From contig JAVSMN010000001.1 of the NCBI GenBank assembly GCA_032027205.1, forward strand, positions 2,669,418 through 2,733,417: a stretch of DNA of 64,000 nucleotides, given 5' to 3'. The notes below the pieces were generated by a model, which was not told the origin of the DNA, did not search any database, and worked only from the letters and a program-made list of their open reading frames with translations. Position 1 is the stretch's first letter; every line of letters begins with the position of its first letter. This DNA is from Zeimonas sp032027205 (GTDB lineage Bacteria > Pseudomonadota > Gammaproteobacteria > Burkholderiales > Burkholderiaceae_E). Positions 28,476 through 38,170 of the stretch are shown piece after piece. Both the position numbers and the translations under genes were made by a program.

Positions 28476-30314
28476 ATGGCCGCAGGGGCGCTGGTTGCCT
28501 TGCGCGCGCCGATGGCGGCGCGCGTGGTCGAACTGGCCGCGCGCGAGGGCGAGCGCGTGCGTGAGGCGCAGGCGCTCGTCGTCGTCGACGCGATGAAGAT
28601 GGAGCACGTGATCGCGGCGCCGTGCGCCGGGCGCGTGCGCGGCCTGCGCGTGGCCGAGGGAGACCAGGTCGCCGAGGGCCAACCGCTGCTGTGGATCGAG
28701 CCTGGAGAAGCGGCGGCCTGCGCCGACGCCGACGTGCCAGCGCAGAAGGCCGGCGGCATTCGCGCCGACCTGCAGCGCGTACTCGATCGGCACGCGCGGC
28801 TGCTCGACGATGCGCGTCCCGATGCGGTGGCGCGCCGCCGTGCGCGCGGACAGCGCACCGCGCGCGAGAACGTCGCCGACCTGTGCGACGAGGGCAGCTT
28901 CGTCGAATACGGCGCGCTCGCCGTCGCCGCGCAGCGAAGCCGCCGCTCGCTCGAGGACCTGATCGCCAACACGCCGGCCGACGGCATGGTCACCGGCATC
29001 GGCTCGGTGAACGGCGCGCTCTTCGACGCCGAGCGCGCGCGAACCGTCGTGCTGGCCTACGACGCGACGGTGCTCGCCGGCACGCAGGGCATGCGCAACC
29101 ATGCGAAGACCGATCGGCTGCTCGAGATCGCTTTCGACGAGCGGCTGCCGCTCGTGCTGTTCGCCGAGGGCGGGGGCGGGCGCCCGGGCGACGTCGACGT
29201 TCCGGTCGTCGCCGGCTTGCACCTGCGCAGTTTTGCGTCGTTCGCCCGGCTCAGCGGGCGCGCGCCGTTGATCGGCATCGTCTCGGGGCGCTGCTTCGCC
29301 GGCAACGCGGCGCTGCTCGGCTGCTGCGACATGATCATCGCCACGCGCGACGCCAACATCGGCATGGGCGGCCCGGCGATGATCGAAGGCGGCGGTCTCG
29401 GCGTGTTCCGCCCGGAGGAGATCGGCTCCAGCGCGGTGCAGAACGCCAACGGCGTCGTCGACGTGCTGGCCGACGACGAGGCGCAGGCGGTCGCGACCGC
29501 CAAGCGCTATCTGTCGATGTTCCAGGGCCGCGTCGAGCAGTGGCGCGCGCCCGACGCGCTCGGCCTGCGCGACGTCGTCCCCGAGAATCGCCTGCGCGTC
29601 TACGACACTCGAGAGGCGATGCGCGCGCTGGTCGATGTCGACACGCTGATCGAGTTGCGCGCGGGTTTCGGCGCGGGCGTCCACACGGCGCTCGCTCGAA
29701 TCGAAGGTAGGCCGATCGGGCTGATCGCCAACAACCCCTTGCACCTGGCCGGCGCGATCGACGTCGATGCAGCCGACAAGCTCGCGCGCTTCCTGCAACT
29801 GTGCGACGCGCACGGCCTGCCGATCGTCTCGTTGATCGACACGCCGGGGTTCATGGTCGGACCCGACATCGAGGCGCGCGCGCAGGTGCGGCATGCGAGT
29901 CGGCTCTTCGTCGTCGGCGCCGCGTTGCGAGTGCCGTTCTTCGCCGTCGTACTGCGCAAGGGCTACGGGCTCGGCGCGATGGCGATGGCCGCGGGCGGCT
30001 TTCACTCGCCCACCTTCACCGTCGCCTGGCCCACCGGAGAGTTCGGCGCCATGGGACTCGAAGGCGCCGTGCGACTTGGCTATCGCAAGGAGCTCGAAGC
30101 CGTGCCCGAGGGCGTCGAACGCGATGCGTTGTTCGAGCGGCTCGTCGCGCGCCACTACGAGCGCGGCGAAGCGATGAACATGGCCGAAGCGCTCGAGATC
30201 GATGCGGTGATCGATCCGGCGTGCACGCGCGACTGGATCGTGAAGGGGCTGGCGAGCGCGCGCGGCGCGCAGGATGCGGATCGGGGGCAGCGGCGCTTCA
30301 TCGACCCGTGGTGA
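28476..30314 (+). CDS. Acyl-CoA carboxylase subunit: biotin carrier fused to carboxyltransferase
   Basis: A 612-residue protein. Residues 1-75 form a biotinyl domain with VDAMKMEHV (Lys41), and residues about 90-612 are the two carboxyltransferase halves (TARENVADLCDEGSFVEYG, a GRCFAGNAALLG crotonase loop, NNPLHLAGAIDVDAADK, DTPGFMVGPDIE, KGYGLGAMAM). The order BCCP then CT is unusual; carriers are normally fused to biotin carboxylase. No biotin carboxylase gene adjoins it, so one must come from elsewhere, for example another acyl-CoA carboxylase locus. Substrate is probably the product of the ligase upstream (inference). Its end overlaps nnrS by 17 bp. Confidence 0.87.
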   Translation: MAAGALVALRAPMAARVVELAAREGERVREAQALVVVDAMKMEHVIAAPCAGRVRGLRVAEGDQVAEGQPLLWIEPGEAAACADADVPAQKAGGIRADLQRVLDRHARLLDDARPDAVARRRARGQRTARENVADLCDEGSFVEYGALAVAAQRSRRSLEDLIANTPADGMVTGIGSVNGALFDAERARTVVLAYDATVLAGTQGMRNHAKTDRLLEIAFDERLPLVLFAEGGGGRPGDVDVPVVAGLHLRSFASFARLSGRAPLIGIVSGRCFAGNAALLGCCDMIIATRDANIGMGGPAMIEGGGLGVFRPEEIGSSAVQNANGVVDVLADDEAQAVATAKRYLSMFQGRVEQWRAPDALGLRDVVPENRLRVYDTREAMRALVDVDTLIELRAGFGAGVHTALARIEGRPIGLIANNPLHLAGAIDVDAADKLARFLQLCDAHGLPIVSLIDTPGFMVGPDIEARAQVRHASRLFVVGAALRVPFFAVVLRKGYGLGAMAMAAGGFHSPTFTVAWPTGEFGAMGLEGAVRLGYRKELEAVPEGVERDALFERLVARHYERGEAMNMAEALEIDAVIDPACTRDWIVKGLASARGAQDADRGQRRFIDPW

Positions 30315-31599
30315 CAGCCGAAGGCATCATCGGATCGCAGCGTGCGGCAGGCGCGTCGGCGAGTTCCGGCGGAATCCATTCCTCGCAACCAGTGCCGCCG
30401 TCCGTGCGGCGGCCCCACCACGCCGGGCCAAGGTGCACCAGCACGAGCGTCCACGCTCCGATCCACGCTAGCGACGACAACGTGATCAGCGCTTCGGTCG
30501 GCGCACCGGCGACGCCGGCGCTCGCGCGCATCACCGCGGACAGTACGAGCAGCACGGCGCCTGCCGGTGTCCACCGCCGCTTGTCCAGCGGCCGCCCGGC
30601 GTGCATGCGCCCGGCGATGTTCAGCACCGCGTAGATCGACAGCCCCATCGCGCCGATCGTGAGCAGGTGCATGCCGCCGCTCGGCGCGATCGGCATGCCG
30701 AGCAGCGCAGCACCGATCCACGCGTAGCCGAGCGCCATCGTCCAGTAGACGGCGTACAGCATTGACGCCCAGCGCCCGAACAGCGCGCGTCCGACGTGCC
30801 AGTCGTTCATCAGGTTCAGCACGGCGGCGCCGGCAGCGAGCGCGATCCAACCGGTCACCGGCGAGCCGGGCGCGACGAACGTCGCCAACGCGTGCAGGGC
30901 GATGACGACGATCGCGAAGTTGCGCCGCGGCGGGCGCGCGCGGTATTCGGGCAGATCGTCGTCGCCGTTGACCGCTCGCGCGCGTCGCGCATCGAGCGCG
31001 TCGTTGACGATGCGCATCGAAATTCGGCTCATCGCGACGACGACGAGGATCATCATCGCGTCGAGCGCCGCGTGTACCCAGCGCATCGGCCAGTCGCCGC
31101 GCAGCACGTCGAACCAGAAGCCGGCGGTGACCACGGCGAAGGCCGTCAGCCCCCAGAAGAATCCGCGGTGGCGGCGCTGCGGGTCGCGCAGCAGGCGTGC
31201 GCCGAGCAGTGCCGGCAGCGCCGCGGCAAAGCCGATCTCGGCCAGAGCCGCCGGCCACGGGCCGATCGCGGGCGACAGCCAGAAAGCCCCCCGCGCCGCG
31301 ACCCATGCCAGCAACATCGCGAACGAGGTGCGCGCGCCCAGCGGCGGCGTATCGGTGAACTCGGGCACCGAGGTGAGCACGAAGCCGGCGATCGCTGCCA
31401 GGCCGACGCCGAACATGAGTTCGTGTGCGTGCCAGACGAGGACGCCGTCGCCCATCACCGAGGGCAGCGCTAATCCGAGCGAGAAGGCGGCGCCCGACAG
31501 CGCGATGCCGACCGCAGCCCACAGCGCCGTCGCGACGAACATCGCGCGGAAGGGGCACGAAAACAGTGGCAGGCGCTCGATGTGCGCGAGCGTCAGCAT
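30298..31599 (-). CDS. nnrS: NnrS-family membrane protein
   Basis: A 433-residue, roughly twelve-helix haem-copper membrane protein linked in denitrifiers to nitric-oxide tolerance. Signatures: PFRAMFVATALWA, WHAHELMFGVGLAAIAGFVLT, RISMRIVNDAL, LLTIGAMGLSIYAVLNIAGRMHAGR, with conserved His ligands. ATG at 31599 is chosen; the frame continues upstream but is low complexity there. It overlaps the end of the ABC ATPase gene by 7 bp and is the last gene of an operon headed by an FNR/DNR-type promoter, which fits NO- or oxygen-controlled expression. Confidence 0.92.
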   Translation of the reverse strand: MLTLAHIERLPLFSCPFRAMFVATALWAAVGIALSGAAFSLGLALPSVMGDGVLVWHAHELMFGVGLAAIAGFVLTSVPEFTDTPPLGARTSFAMLLAWVAARGAFWLSPAIGPWPAALAEIGFAAALPALLGARLLRDPQRRHRGFFWGLTAFAVVTAGFWFDVLRGDWPMRWVHAALDAMMILVVVAMSRISMRIVNDALDARRARAVNGDDDLPEYRARPPRRNFAIVVIALHALATFVAPGSPVTGWIALAAGAAVLNLMNDWHVGRALFGRWASMLYAVYWTMALGYAWIGAALLGMPIAPSGGMHLLTIGAMGLSIYAVLNIAGRMHAGRPLDKRRWTPAGAVLLVLSAVMRASAGVAGAPTEALITLSSLAWIGAWTLVLVHLGPAWWGRRTDGGTGCEEWIPPELADAPAARCDPMMPSAVTTGR

Positions 31600-32468
31600 C
31601 GCGGCGCTCGGCGCTCGAAGGGGATGATCGGGGCGCTTTCGGCCGGGACCGATGCCGGCGCTCCGTTGCTCGTCGCGCGCGGTACTTCGGCATTTGCCGC
31701 AATCGCCAACGGCAGTCCGAAGTCCATCGCAACCGCCGGCGGCAATCCGAAGCTCGCGCGCACCTCCGGCCGCGCCAGCAGTCGCGCCGTGCTCGCGTGA
31801 ATCCACCGGTCGTCACGCCGCGCCGCCGGCTCGTCGAAGGCCAGGCGCGAGACGATCCGGCCGGGGCCGGCCGCCATCACGAGCACCCGATCCGAAAGCC
31901 GCACCGCTTCGGCCAGGTCGTGCGTGATCATCAGCACGCCGACGCGGCGCTCGGCCAGGTGCCCGAGCAGCAGCCGGTACATCTCCTCGCGCAGGCCGAT
32001 GTCGAGCGCCGAGAACGGTTCGTCGAGCAGCAGCAGGTCGGGGTCGATCACCAGCGCCCGCGCGAGCGCGACGCGGCTCTGCATGCCGCCGGACAGCTGA
32101 TGCGGGAACTTGACGAAGTCGCCGTGCGCGAGCCCGAGACGCAATCCGATCTCGCGCGCGCGATGCGCGCATTCGCCGCGCGCGACACCGCGCGCAGCGA
32201 GCACGACCGCGACGTTGTCGAGCGCGGATTTCCACGGCAGCAACCGGGGCTGCTGGAACATGCACGCGCGCGTGGCGAAGCCGTCGTCGATCGTGCCGGA
32301 GTCGGGATGCAACAGCTTCGCGCACAGGTGCAGCAGCGTCGTCTTGCCGCAGCCCGACGGGCCGACGAGCGCGACGATCTCGCCCGCACGCAGTTCGAAG
32401 TCGATGTCCTCTAGCACGGTTTCGCGCGCGAAGGCGTGACGCAGCGAGCGAACGCGCAGCCCGGTCAT
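31593..32468 (-). CDS. ABC transporter ATP-binding protein (nitrate/sulfonate/taurine type)
   Basis: A 291-residue ATPase with Walker A LVGPSGCGKTTLL, Q-loop CMFQQPRLLPWK, signature QLSGGMQSRVALARALV, Walker B LLLLDEPFSALD and H-loop MITHDLAEAV. The C-terminal 60 residues beyond the usual end are not conserved (FGLPPAVAMDFGLPLAIA). It overlaps the permease by 4 bp (ATGA) and nnrS by 7 bp. Together with the permease and NMT1/THI5-like binding protein it forms a complete importer; the substrate is unknown, but the tie to nnrS hints at a compound used in nitrogen-oxide or haem metabolism. Confidence 0.9.
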   Translation of the reverse strand: MTGLRVRSLRHAFARETVLEDIDFELRAGEIVALVGPSGCGKTTLLHLCAKLLHPDSGTIDDGFATRACMFQQPRLLPWKSALDNVAVVLAARGVARGECAHRAREIGLRLGLAHGDFVKFPHQLSGGMQSRVALARALVIDPDLLLLDEPFSALDIGLREEMYRLLLGHLAERRVGVLMITHDLAEAVRLSDRVLVMAAGPGRIVSRLAFDEPAARRDDRWIHASTARLLARPEVRASFGLPPAVAMDFGLPLAIAANAEVPRATSNGAPASVPAESAPIIPFERRAPRC

Positions 32469-33277
32469 GGCCCGGCTCCGTCGGCCGCCGCGCCGGGTTC
32501 GCGCCATCGCTCCACTTCGCGCTTGATCGGCTCGAGAAGCAGGTATTCGACGGCGAGCAGCAGGCCGACGACGGCGACGATCCAGCTCATCGTTGCCGCC
32601 GTGTCGAGCTGCGACCGCGCGACGGCGAGCGCCGCGCCGACGCCATCGGGGCTCGACAGCAGTTCGGCCATCACGACCACCTTCCACGAGATGCCGAGCG
32701 CGGCGATCCACGCGGGGAACAGGTACGACACGACATGCGGCAGGTAGACGTCGACGAACATCATCCGCGGCGGCAGCGCGAAGGCGCGCGCCATCGTTTT
32801 CAGCTGGTTGTCGAGCGTGCGGGCGCCCTGCAACGCGCCGATGAAGACGACCGGGAAGGCGGCGACGAAGACGGTGAACACCGGCGTGCCGTCGCTCGCG
32901 CCGAACCACAGCATCGCCAGCACGAGCCAGGCAATCGGCGGCGTGCCGAGCAGCACGGTGACGATGGGACGCGACATCGTCGACGCGGTCATCGAGACGC
33001 CAGCGAGCAGCCCGAGCGCGCTGCCGGCCGCGACCGACAGTGCGAAGCCGGCCAGCGCGCGGCGCGCGGTGGTCGCGAGTTCGAGCGCGGCGTCGCCGCT
33101 GGCCAGCGAGTGCGCGAGCGTGGCGAAGGCGGCGCGAGGATCCGGCAGCACGAGCGGGCCGTACAGCTGGGCCACCGCCTCCCAAGCGGCGAGCAGCAGC
33201 AGCAGGCTCGCGATCGCCCCCCATCCGCTCCACAGGTACGAGGGTAGCTTCGCGAGCATCGCGCGCAGGGATTTCAT
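32465..33277 (-). CDS. ABC transporter permease (SsuC/TauC-like)
   Basis: A 270-residue inner-membrane permease with about six helices and the EAA loop (AFALPPRMMFVDVYLPHVVSYL, IAALGISWKVVVMAEL). Other family pieces are AAGSALGLLAGVS and TVLLGTPPIAWLVLAMLWFG. ATG at 33277; 10 bp after the binding-protein gene and overlapping the ATPase gene by 4 bp. Partner of the two flanking ABC genes. Confidence 0.9.
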   Translation of the reverse strand: MKSLRAMLAKLPSYLWSGWGAIASLLLLLAAWEAVAQLYGPLVLPDPRAAFATLAHSLASGDAALELATTARRALAGFALSVAAGSALGLLAGVSMTASTMSRPIVTVLLGTPPIAWLVLAMLWFGASDGTPVFTVFVAAFPVVFIGALQGARTLDNQLKTMARAFALPPRMMFVDVYLPHVVSYLFPAWIAALGISWKVVVMAELLSSPDGVGAALAVARSQLDTAATMSWIVAVVGLLLAVEYLLLEPIKREVERWREPGAAADGAGP

Positions 33278-33287
33278 CGCGAAGTCT

Positions 33288-34364
33288 TCAGCGTCGTTCC
33301 GTCGCCTGCGAAACGGAGTGCGAGGCGTAGGACGCGGGGGGCGACGCGTAGAAGTCGTCGGGCGGAAGCTTGCCGCCGACCAGCCCCGGGCTCTTCTCGA
33401 GCAGCTTGCGGAACAGCGCTTCGAGGGCGGGGCGCGCGTCGGCTGCGGAAACCGCCTGCATGTGCCCGTGGCCGATCGCGTCGGCGATCGCATCAGCCGA
33501 CAGCATCGGAACGTGCTTCGCGACGATCTCGCCGCACTGCTTCGCATGGGCATCGCACCAGGCGAGGCCGCGATCGTAGGCCGTCGCGATGCGCGCGACG
33601 GCACCGGGTCGATCGCGCAGCGCGCCGAGCACCGCGATGCCGGCCTGCGGGATGCGCGCGTCGCCGCCGAAGGCCCGCTTCCATTCCTGCTGCAGGTCGA
33701 CCGCCCGGTACAACTCGGGCGCGACGAGGCTCACCGGGAACGAGCCCGACTTGCGCAGCGCCATCGAGACCGCTGGTTCGGCGAGCAGAGCATGGTCCAC
33801 CCTGCGCAGCAACAGTAGCTGCATCGCGTCGATCGGTGAGGCGACGTAGCGCAGGCTCATCTCCTTGCGCGGATCGATTCCCTCGCGTTCGGCGAGCAGC
33901 GAGAAGACGATGTCGGGCATGTCGCCGCGAAAGGGCATCGCGATCTCCTTGCCGACGAGGTCCTTCAGCGTGTGGACTTTCGGGTCGCGCGAGACGATCC
34001 AGAGAATTCCCCAGGCGGACACGTTGACCAGTCGCAACTTCGCGCCGCGGTTGTACAGGTTCGCCGCGACGTTGACCGGCATCGCGAGCACGTCGGCCTT
34101 GCCGTCGAGTGCCATCGCGCGCAACTGGTCGGGGTCGCGCCAGCCGACGAAGTGCACCTGGTCGGCGAGATCGGCGAGCGCGCCCGATTCGACAATGCGC
34201 ACCAGCGGATTCGATACGCTGGCCGGCGGGCCGCCCAGAACGAGGCTGGCGAGGTGGTCCGCGGCAGCCGGCGCTGCGTCGGCGGCGTGCGCGCGGCCCG
34301 TTGCGATCGCTGCGCCGAGGCCGAGGGCGCTCGTGGCGAGGAAGCGACGACGCGAGGCGTGCAT
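33288..34364 (-). CDS. ABC transporter substrate-binding protein, NMT1/THI5-like, Tat signal
   Basis: A 358-residue periplasmic binding protein. The N-terminus HASRRRFLATSALGLGAAIA is a twin-arginine signal ending near RAHAADA, so it is exported folded. The mature protein has the NMT1/THI5-like pattern: two lobes with ALDGKADVLAMPVNVAANLY, LRLVNVSAWGILWIVSRDP, LKDLVGKEIAMPFRGDMPD and LLRRVDHALLAEPAVSMAL. First gene of the SBP-permease-ATPase-nnrS operon, downstream of an FNR/DNR-like box and a -10 TAATAT. Ligand unknown. Confidence 0.9.
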   Translation of the reverse strand: MHASRRRFLATSALGLGAAIATGRAHAADAAPAAADHLASLVLGGPPASVSNPLVRIVESGALADLADQVHFVGWRDPDQLRAMALDGKADVLAMPVNVAANLYNRGAKLRLVNVSAWGILWIVSRDPKVHTLKDLVGKEIAMPFRGDMPDIVFSLLAEREGIDPRKEMSLRYVASPIDAMQLLLLRRVDHALLAEPAVSMALRKSGSFPVSLVAPELYRAVDLQQEWKRAFGGDARIPQAGIAVLGALRDRPGAVARIATAYDRGLAWCDAHAKQCGEIVAKHVPMLSADAIADAIGHGHMQAVSAADARPALEALFRKLLEKSPGLVGGKLPPDDFYASPPASYASHSVSQATERR

Positions 34365-34394
34365 GGCGGAAACTCCCGCTCGGACGGAAGATCT

Positions 34395-34400
34395 ATATTA
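34395..34400 (-). promoter_or_regulatory. -10 element for the ABC-nnrS operon
   Basis: Read on the minus strand this is TAATAT, centred 31 bp downstream of the centre of the TTGA-N6-TCAA box, the spacing of an FNR-class II promoter. Transcription would start near 34387, about 23 bases before the ATG at 34364. Confidence 0.5.
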
Positions 34401-34419
34401 CATAATGAGAATCGTTTCT
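34401..34419. promoter_or_regulatory. Fur-box-like sequence
   Basis: CATAATGAGAATCGTTTCT matches 13 of 19 positions of the classical Fur consensus GATAATGATAATCATTATC. It abuts the -10 element and lies between it and the FNR-like box, so a bound repressor would block the promoter. Only a sequence match; the right half is poor. Confidence 0.3.
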
Positions 34420-34421
34420 GT

Positions 34422-34435
34422 TTGAGGCGAATCAA
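34422..34435. promoter_or_regulatory. FNR/DNR/NnrR-type box
   Basis: TTGAGGCGAATCAA (TTGATTCGCCTCAA on the minus strand) matches TTGAT-N4-ATCAA at 9 of 10 defined positions. Its centre is about 41 bp before the start point inferred for the ABC-nnrS operon. It also holds the GAGG ribosome site of the divergent GTG-started redoxin gene, so binding could affect that gene too. Confidence 0.55.
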
Positions 34436-34915
34436 GTGATCGACGAAACGTTCCCTTCAGCGCCGCCGCTGTCCGTCTCGCAGTGGTTCAACGCGGCGCA
34501 GCCGATCACGCTCGATGCGCTGCGCGGCCGCGTCGTCGTACTGCACGCATTCCAGATGCTGTGTCCGGGTTGCGTCGCGCACGGCATCCCGCAGGCGAAG
34601 GAGGTGCACCGCCAGTTCGCGCGCGAAGAGGTGGCAGTCGTCGGCCTGCACACGGTGTTCGAGCACCATGACGCGATGAGCCCGGTGTCGCTGGCCGCAT
34701 TCCTGCACGAGTACCGGGTCACGTTTCCGGTCGGCGTGGACGCGCGTGCCGACGACGGCGGCGAAATCCCGCAGACGATGCGCGCCTACGGCATGCGCGG
34801 CACGCCCACGCTGGTGGTGATCGACCGCGCCGGGCGCATCCGGATGCACGCGTTCGGGCGCGTCGAGGATCTCGCCGTCGGGGCGCTGATCGGGCGCCTG
34901 CTCGTCGAGCGCTGA
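34436..34915 (+). CDS. TlpA/AhpC-TSA-type thioredoxin-fold protein
   Basis: A 159-residue redoxin. The active site is LCPGC (CxxC) in VVVLHAFQMLCPGCVAHGIP, the cis-Pro is in MRGTPTLVVIDRAGRI, and the fold order matches TlpA-like proteins. There is no signal peptide, so it would act in the cytoplasm, unlike most TlpA proteins. Start is the GTG at 34436, with GAGG eight bases upstream inside the FNR-like box. Divergent from the ABC-nnrS operon; a redox partner role is possible but not shown. Confidence 0.85.
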   Translation: MIDETFPSAPPLSVSQWFNAAQPITLDALRGRVVVLHAFQMLCPGCVAHGIPQAKEVHRQFAREEVAVVGLHTVFEHHDAMSPVSLAAFLHEYRVTFPVGVDARADDGGEIPQTMRAYGMRGTPTLVVIDRAGRIRMHAFGRVEDLAVGALIGRLLVER

Positions 34916-34945
34916 GCGCGGACGAGACGCCCGCTGGCTTTCTGG

Positions 34946-35642
<697 letters not shown>

Positions 35643-35650
<8 letters not shown>

Positions 35651-36926
35651 GGATCGCTACCACCGGATCCATGCGCGAGGCGCGCAGCGCCGGCGCGACG
35701 GCGGCCCCCAGCCCGACCAGCGTCGCCAGCACGAGCGCGGCGACGAACAGCCACGGCTCGAAGCTCAGCGGGAACAGCGGCGTGCCGTCGGCGTTGCGCG
35801 CGAAGCGTTGCCACAGCACGAGCGCGAGCGCGCCGATCGCCGATCCGACCAGCGACCCGGAGAACCCGAGCAGGCTGCCCTGCAGCAGGAACAGCCGCAG
35901 GATCTGCCCACGCGAGATTCCCATCGCGCGCAGGATGCCGATCTCGCGCGAGCGCTGCACGACCGACACCACGAGCACGCTGGCGATGCCGAAGGCGACC
36001 GACAGCGCGACGAACGCGCGGATCACCGTGTTCGACGTCTGCTGGGCGTTGATCGCGGTGAAGAACTGCTCGTTGGTGCGGATCCAGCTGTCGGCCTGTA
36101 CGCCGGTGGCTGCGGTGATCCGCTGCGCGATGCGTTCGGCCGCGTAGACGTCGTTCACGGTGACGTCCAGGCCGGTGACGCCGCCCGGCAGTCCGAGCAG
36201 GCTCTGCGCGGTGTGCAGCGCGAGATAGGTCGTGCGCTGGTTCGCGCCCTTGTTGCCGAGATCGAAGATGCCGGTCACCGTCAGCGTGTTGCTCGTGCCG
36301 AGCGCCGACGAGACGCGCAGCTTGTCGCCCACGCCCACGCCGAGGTCGGAGGCGAGTTCGGTACCGATCAGGATGTCGGTGGCGTCCAGCCGCGTCGAGC
36401 CGCGCACGATCTTCTCGGGAATCGCAACGATGCGGAAATAGCGCTCCGGCTCGATGCCGATCGCCGAGATCGCGCGGCTCGCGCTGCCGCGCACCGCGAG
36501 CGCCGAGCCGGTCGCTTCCGGCGAGACGACGGCGACTTCGGGCATCGCCCGGATCTGCGCGGCGATCGCCTGCCACTGGTCGATCGACTTCAGCCGCTGC
36601 AGCGGCGGCTGCACGATTGCTCCGTTCTGTAGCAAGCCGTTGCCTTCGGCGCCGCGCTGCGGTCGCGCGACTTCCTTCGGCGGCAGCAACTGGATGTGCG
36701 GCTGCGCGGTGAGCACGCGGCGGATGAAGTTCGACTGCAGCCCGCTCAGCAGGGCCGACATGAAGACGATGACGCCGACGCCGATCGCGACGCCCGCCAC
36801 GATGAAGCCGGTCTGCATCCGGCCTTCGCGCAGGAAGCGCAGCGCGACGATCCATTCGAAGGGCGCCCAGCGCGGCAGATGCGCAGACGCCGGGCCGGAC
36901 CCGGCGGCGGAGGTCGTGGCGCTCAC
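35643..36926 (-). CDS. MacB/FtsX-fold ABC permease
   Basis: A 427-residue membrane protein with one helix near residues 35-60 (MQTGFIVAGVAIGVGVIVFM), a large periplasmic MacB-PCD domain (about 60-290) and three C-terminal helices of the FtsX domain (VALSVAFGIASVLVVSVVQR, SREIGILRAMGISRGQI, and the last DPVVAIRG). The four-helix layout is that of mechanotransmitter MacB/LolE proteins. GTG start at 36926 overlaps the HlyD gene stop. Probably couples ATP hydrolysis in the cytoplasm to the adaptor in the periplasm for efflux or lipoprotein handling. Confidence 0.92.
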
Positions 36927-38170
36927 TCGGGACTGGCGGCGTCGACCCGCGTCCGCACGCGCATGCCTTCGACGACGTCGGGTCCGCCGGCGGGAACCAC
37001 CAGATCGCCGGGCGCGACCCCTTCGAGCACCTCGGCCCAGCCGCCGCTGCGCAAGCCGATGCGAACCGGCTCGCGCTGTGCGCGTCCGTCAGCCACGCGC
37101 AGCACCCACGGGGACGCGGACTCGGGCTGCCGCACGGCGTCGGTGGGCACCAGGATGGCGTTCTGCCGACGAGCGACTTCGATGTCCACCGACACGGTCA
37201 TGTCCTGCTTGAGTTCGGGCGGGGGATCGGGCACGTCGAGCTTGACCTCGACGGCGCCCGTCTGCGCGTTCACGCCCGGATTGATGTAGGCGAGCGTTGC
37301 GTCGAATCGCTTGCGCGGGTAGGCGTCGGCCGAGGCGATCGCGTGCTGCCCGGAGGCGAGCAGCGCGAGGTTCTTCTCGTCGATCTGCACGACGAGCTGC
37401 GTGTCGCCCGACGGCGAGAGCGTCATCAGCACCTTGCCCGGCTGGACGACGTCGCCGCGCTCGACGTTGCGCCCGATCAGCGTGCCGGGCACCGGAGCGG
37501 CGATCGTCGCGTACGACAGACGGGCGCGCGCGGCATCGGCGTTCGCGCGCGCCTGCGCGAGCGCGGTTTCGGCGACCGCGACATCGCTGCCGCCGCTGCG
37601 CGCCGACTCGAGCTGGCGCTGCGCCGCGCGCAGCTGCGCATCGGCGAGTTCGACGTTCTTGCGCGAGTCGTCGAGCGTGGCCTGGCCGATAAAGCCCTTG
37701 CCGAACAGCTCCTCGTTGCGCCGCTGTTGCGTGCGCGCGTGCTCGAGCGTCGTCTGTGCCTGCCGCACGCTCTGCTCGGCAACCGGCGCCTGCACCTCGT
37801 GCAACTGGCGCAGCTTCGCCTGCGCCTGCGCCACCGCGGTCAGCGCCTGCTGCAAGGCGGCACTCAGTTCGGTTGCGTCGAGCTCGACCAGCACCTGCCC
37901 GGCACGCACCGTCTGCCCCTCGGCCACCGGCACGGCGACCACCGTGCCGGTGATCTGCGCGCCGACGTCGATGCGATGCGGCGTCTGCACGCGTCCGCTG
38001 GCGACCACCGACTGGACGAAGTCGCGCTGCACGACGGAGACGACCGGGACGGTCGGCCCGAACAGCGCGCGCGGCAGCGCCCAGGCCGCTGCGGCGACCG
38101 CCAGCAGCGCGATGAGCGCCTTCCATAGGTGGCGGCGCGGCGAGCGCGGCTTCGTCGATGCAGCGCTCAT
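36923..38170 (-). CDS. Periplasmic adaptor (HlyD/MacA-like membrane fusion protein)
   Basis: A 415-residue adaptor: N-terminal anchor (HLWKALIALLAVAAAAWALP), lipoyl half-motifs (SGRVQTPHRIDVGAQITGTV ... VPVAEGQTVRAGQVLVEL), a long alpha-helical hairpin (about 100-215, EQSVRQAQTTLEHARTQQRR), a second lipoyl half (IAAPVPGTLIGRNVERGDVV) and beta-barrel domain (DDVPDPPPELKQDMTV-like region). Partner of the MacB-type ATPase/permease for tripartite efflux, though no TolC-like gene is adjacent. ATG at 38170 overlaps the tetR stop (ATGA). Confidence 0.92.
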   Translation of the reverse strand: MSAASTKPRSPRRHLWKALIALLAVAAAAWALPRALFGPTVPVVSVVQRDFVQSVVASGRVQTPHRIDVGAQITGTVVAVPVAEGQTVRAGQVLVELDATELSAALQQALTAVAQAQAKLRQLHEVQAPVAEQSVRQAQTTLEHARTQQRRNEELFGKGFIGQATLDDSRKNVELADAQLRAAQRQLESARSGGSDVAVAETALAQARANADAARARLSYATIAAPVPGTLIGRNVERGDVVQPGKVLMTLSPSGDTQLVVQIDEKNLALLASGQHAIASADAYPRKRFDATLAYINPGVNAQTGAVEVKLDVPDPPPELKQDMTVSVDIEVARRQNAILVPTDAVRQPESASPWVLRVADGRAQREPVRIGLRSGGWAEVLEGVAPGDLVVPAGGPDVVEGMRVRTRVDAASPE

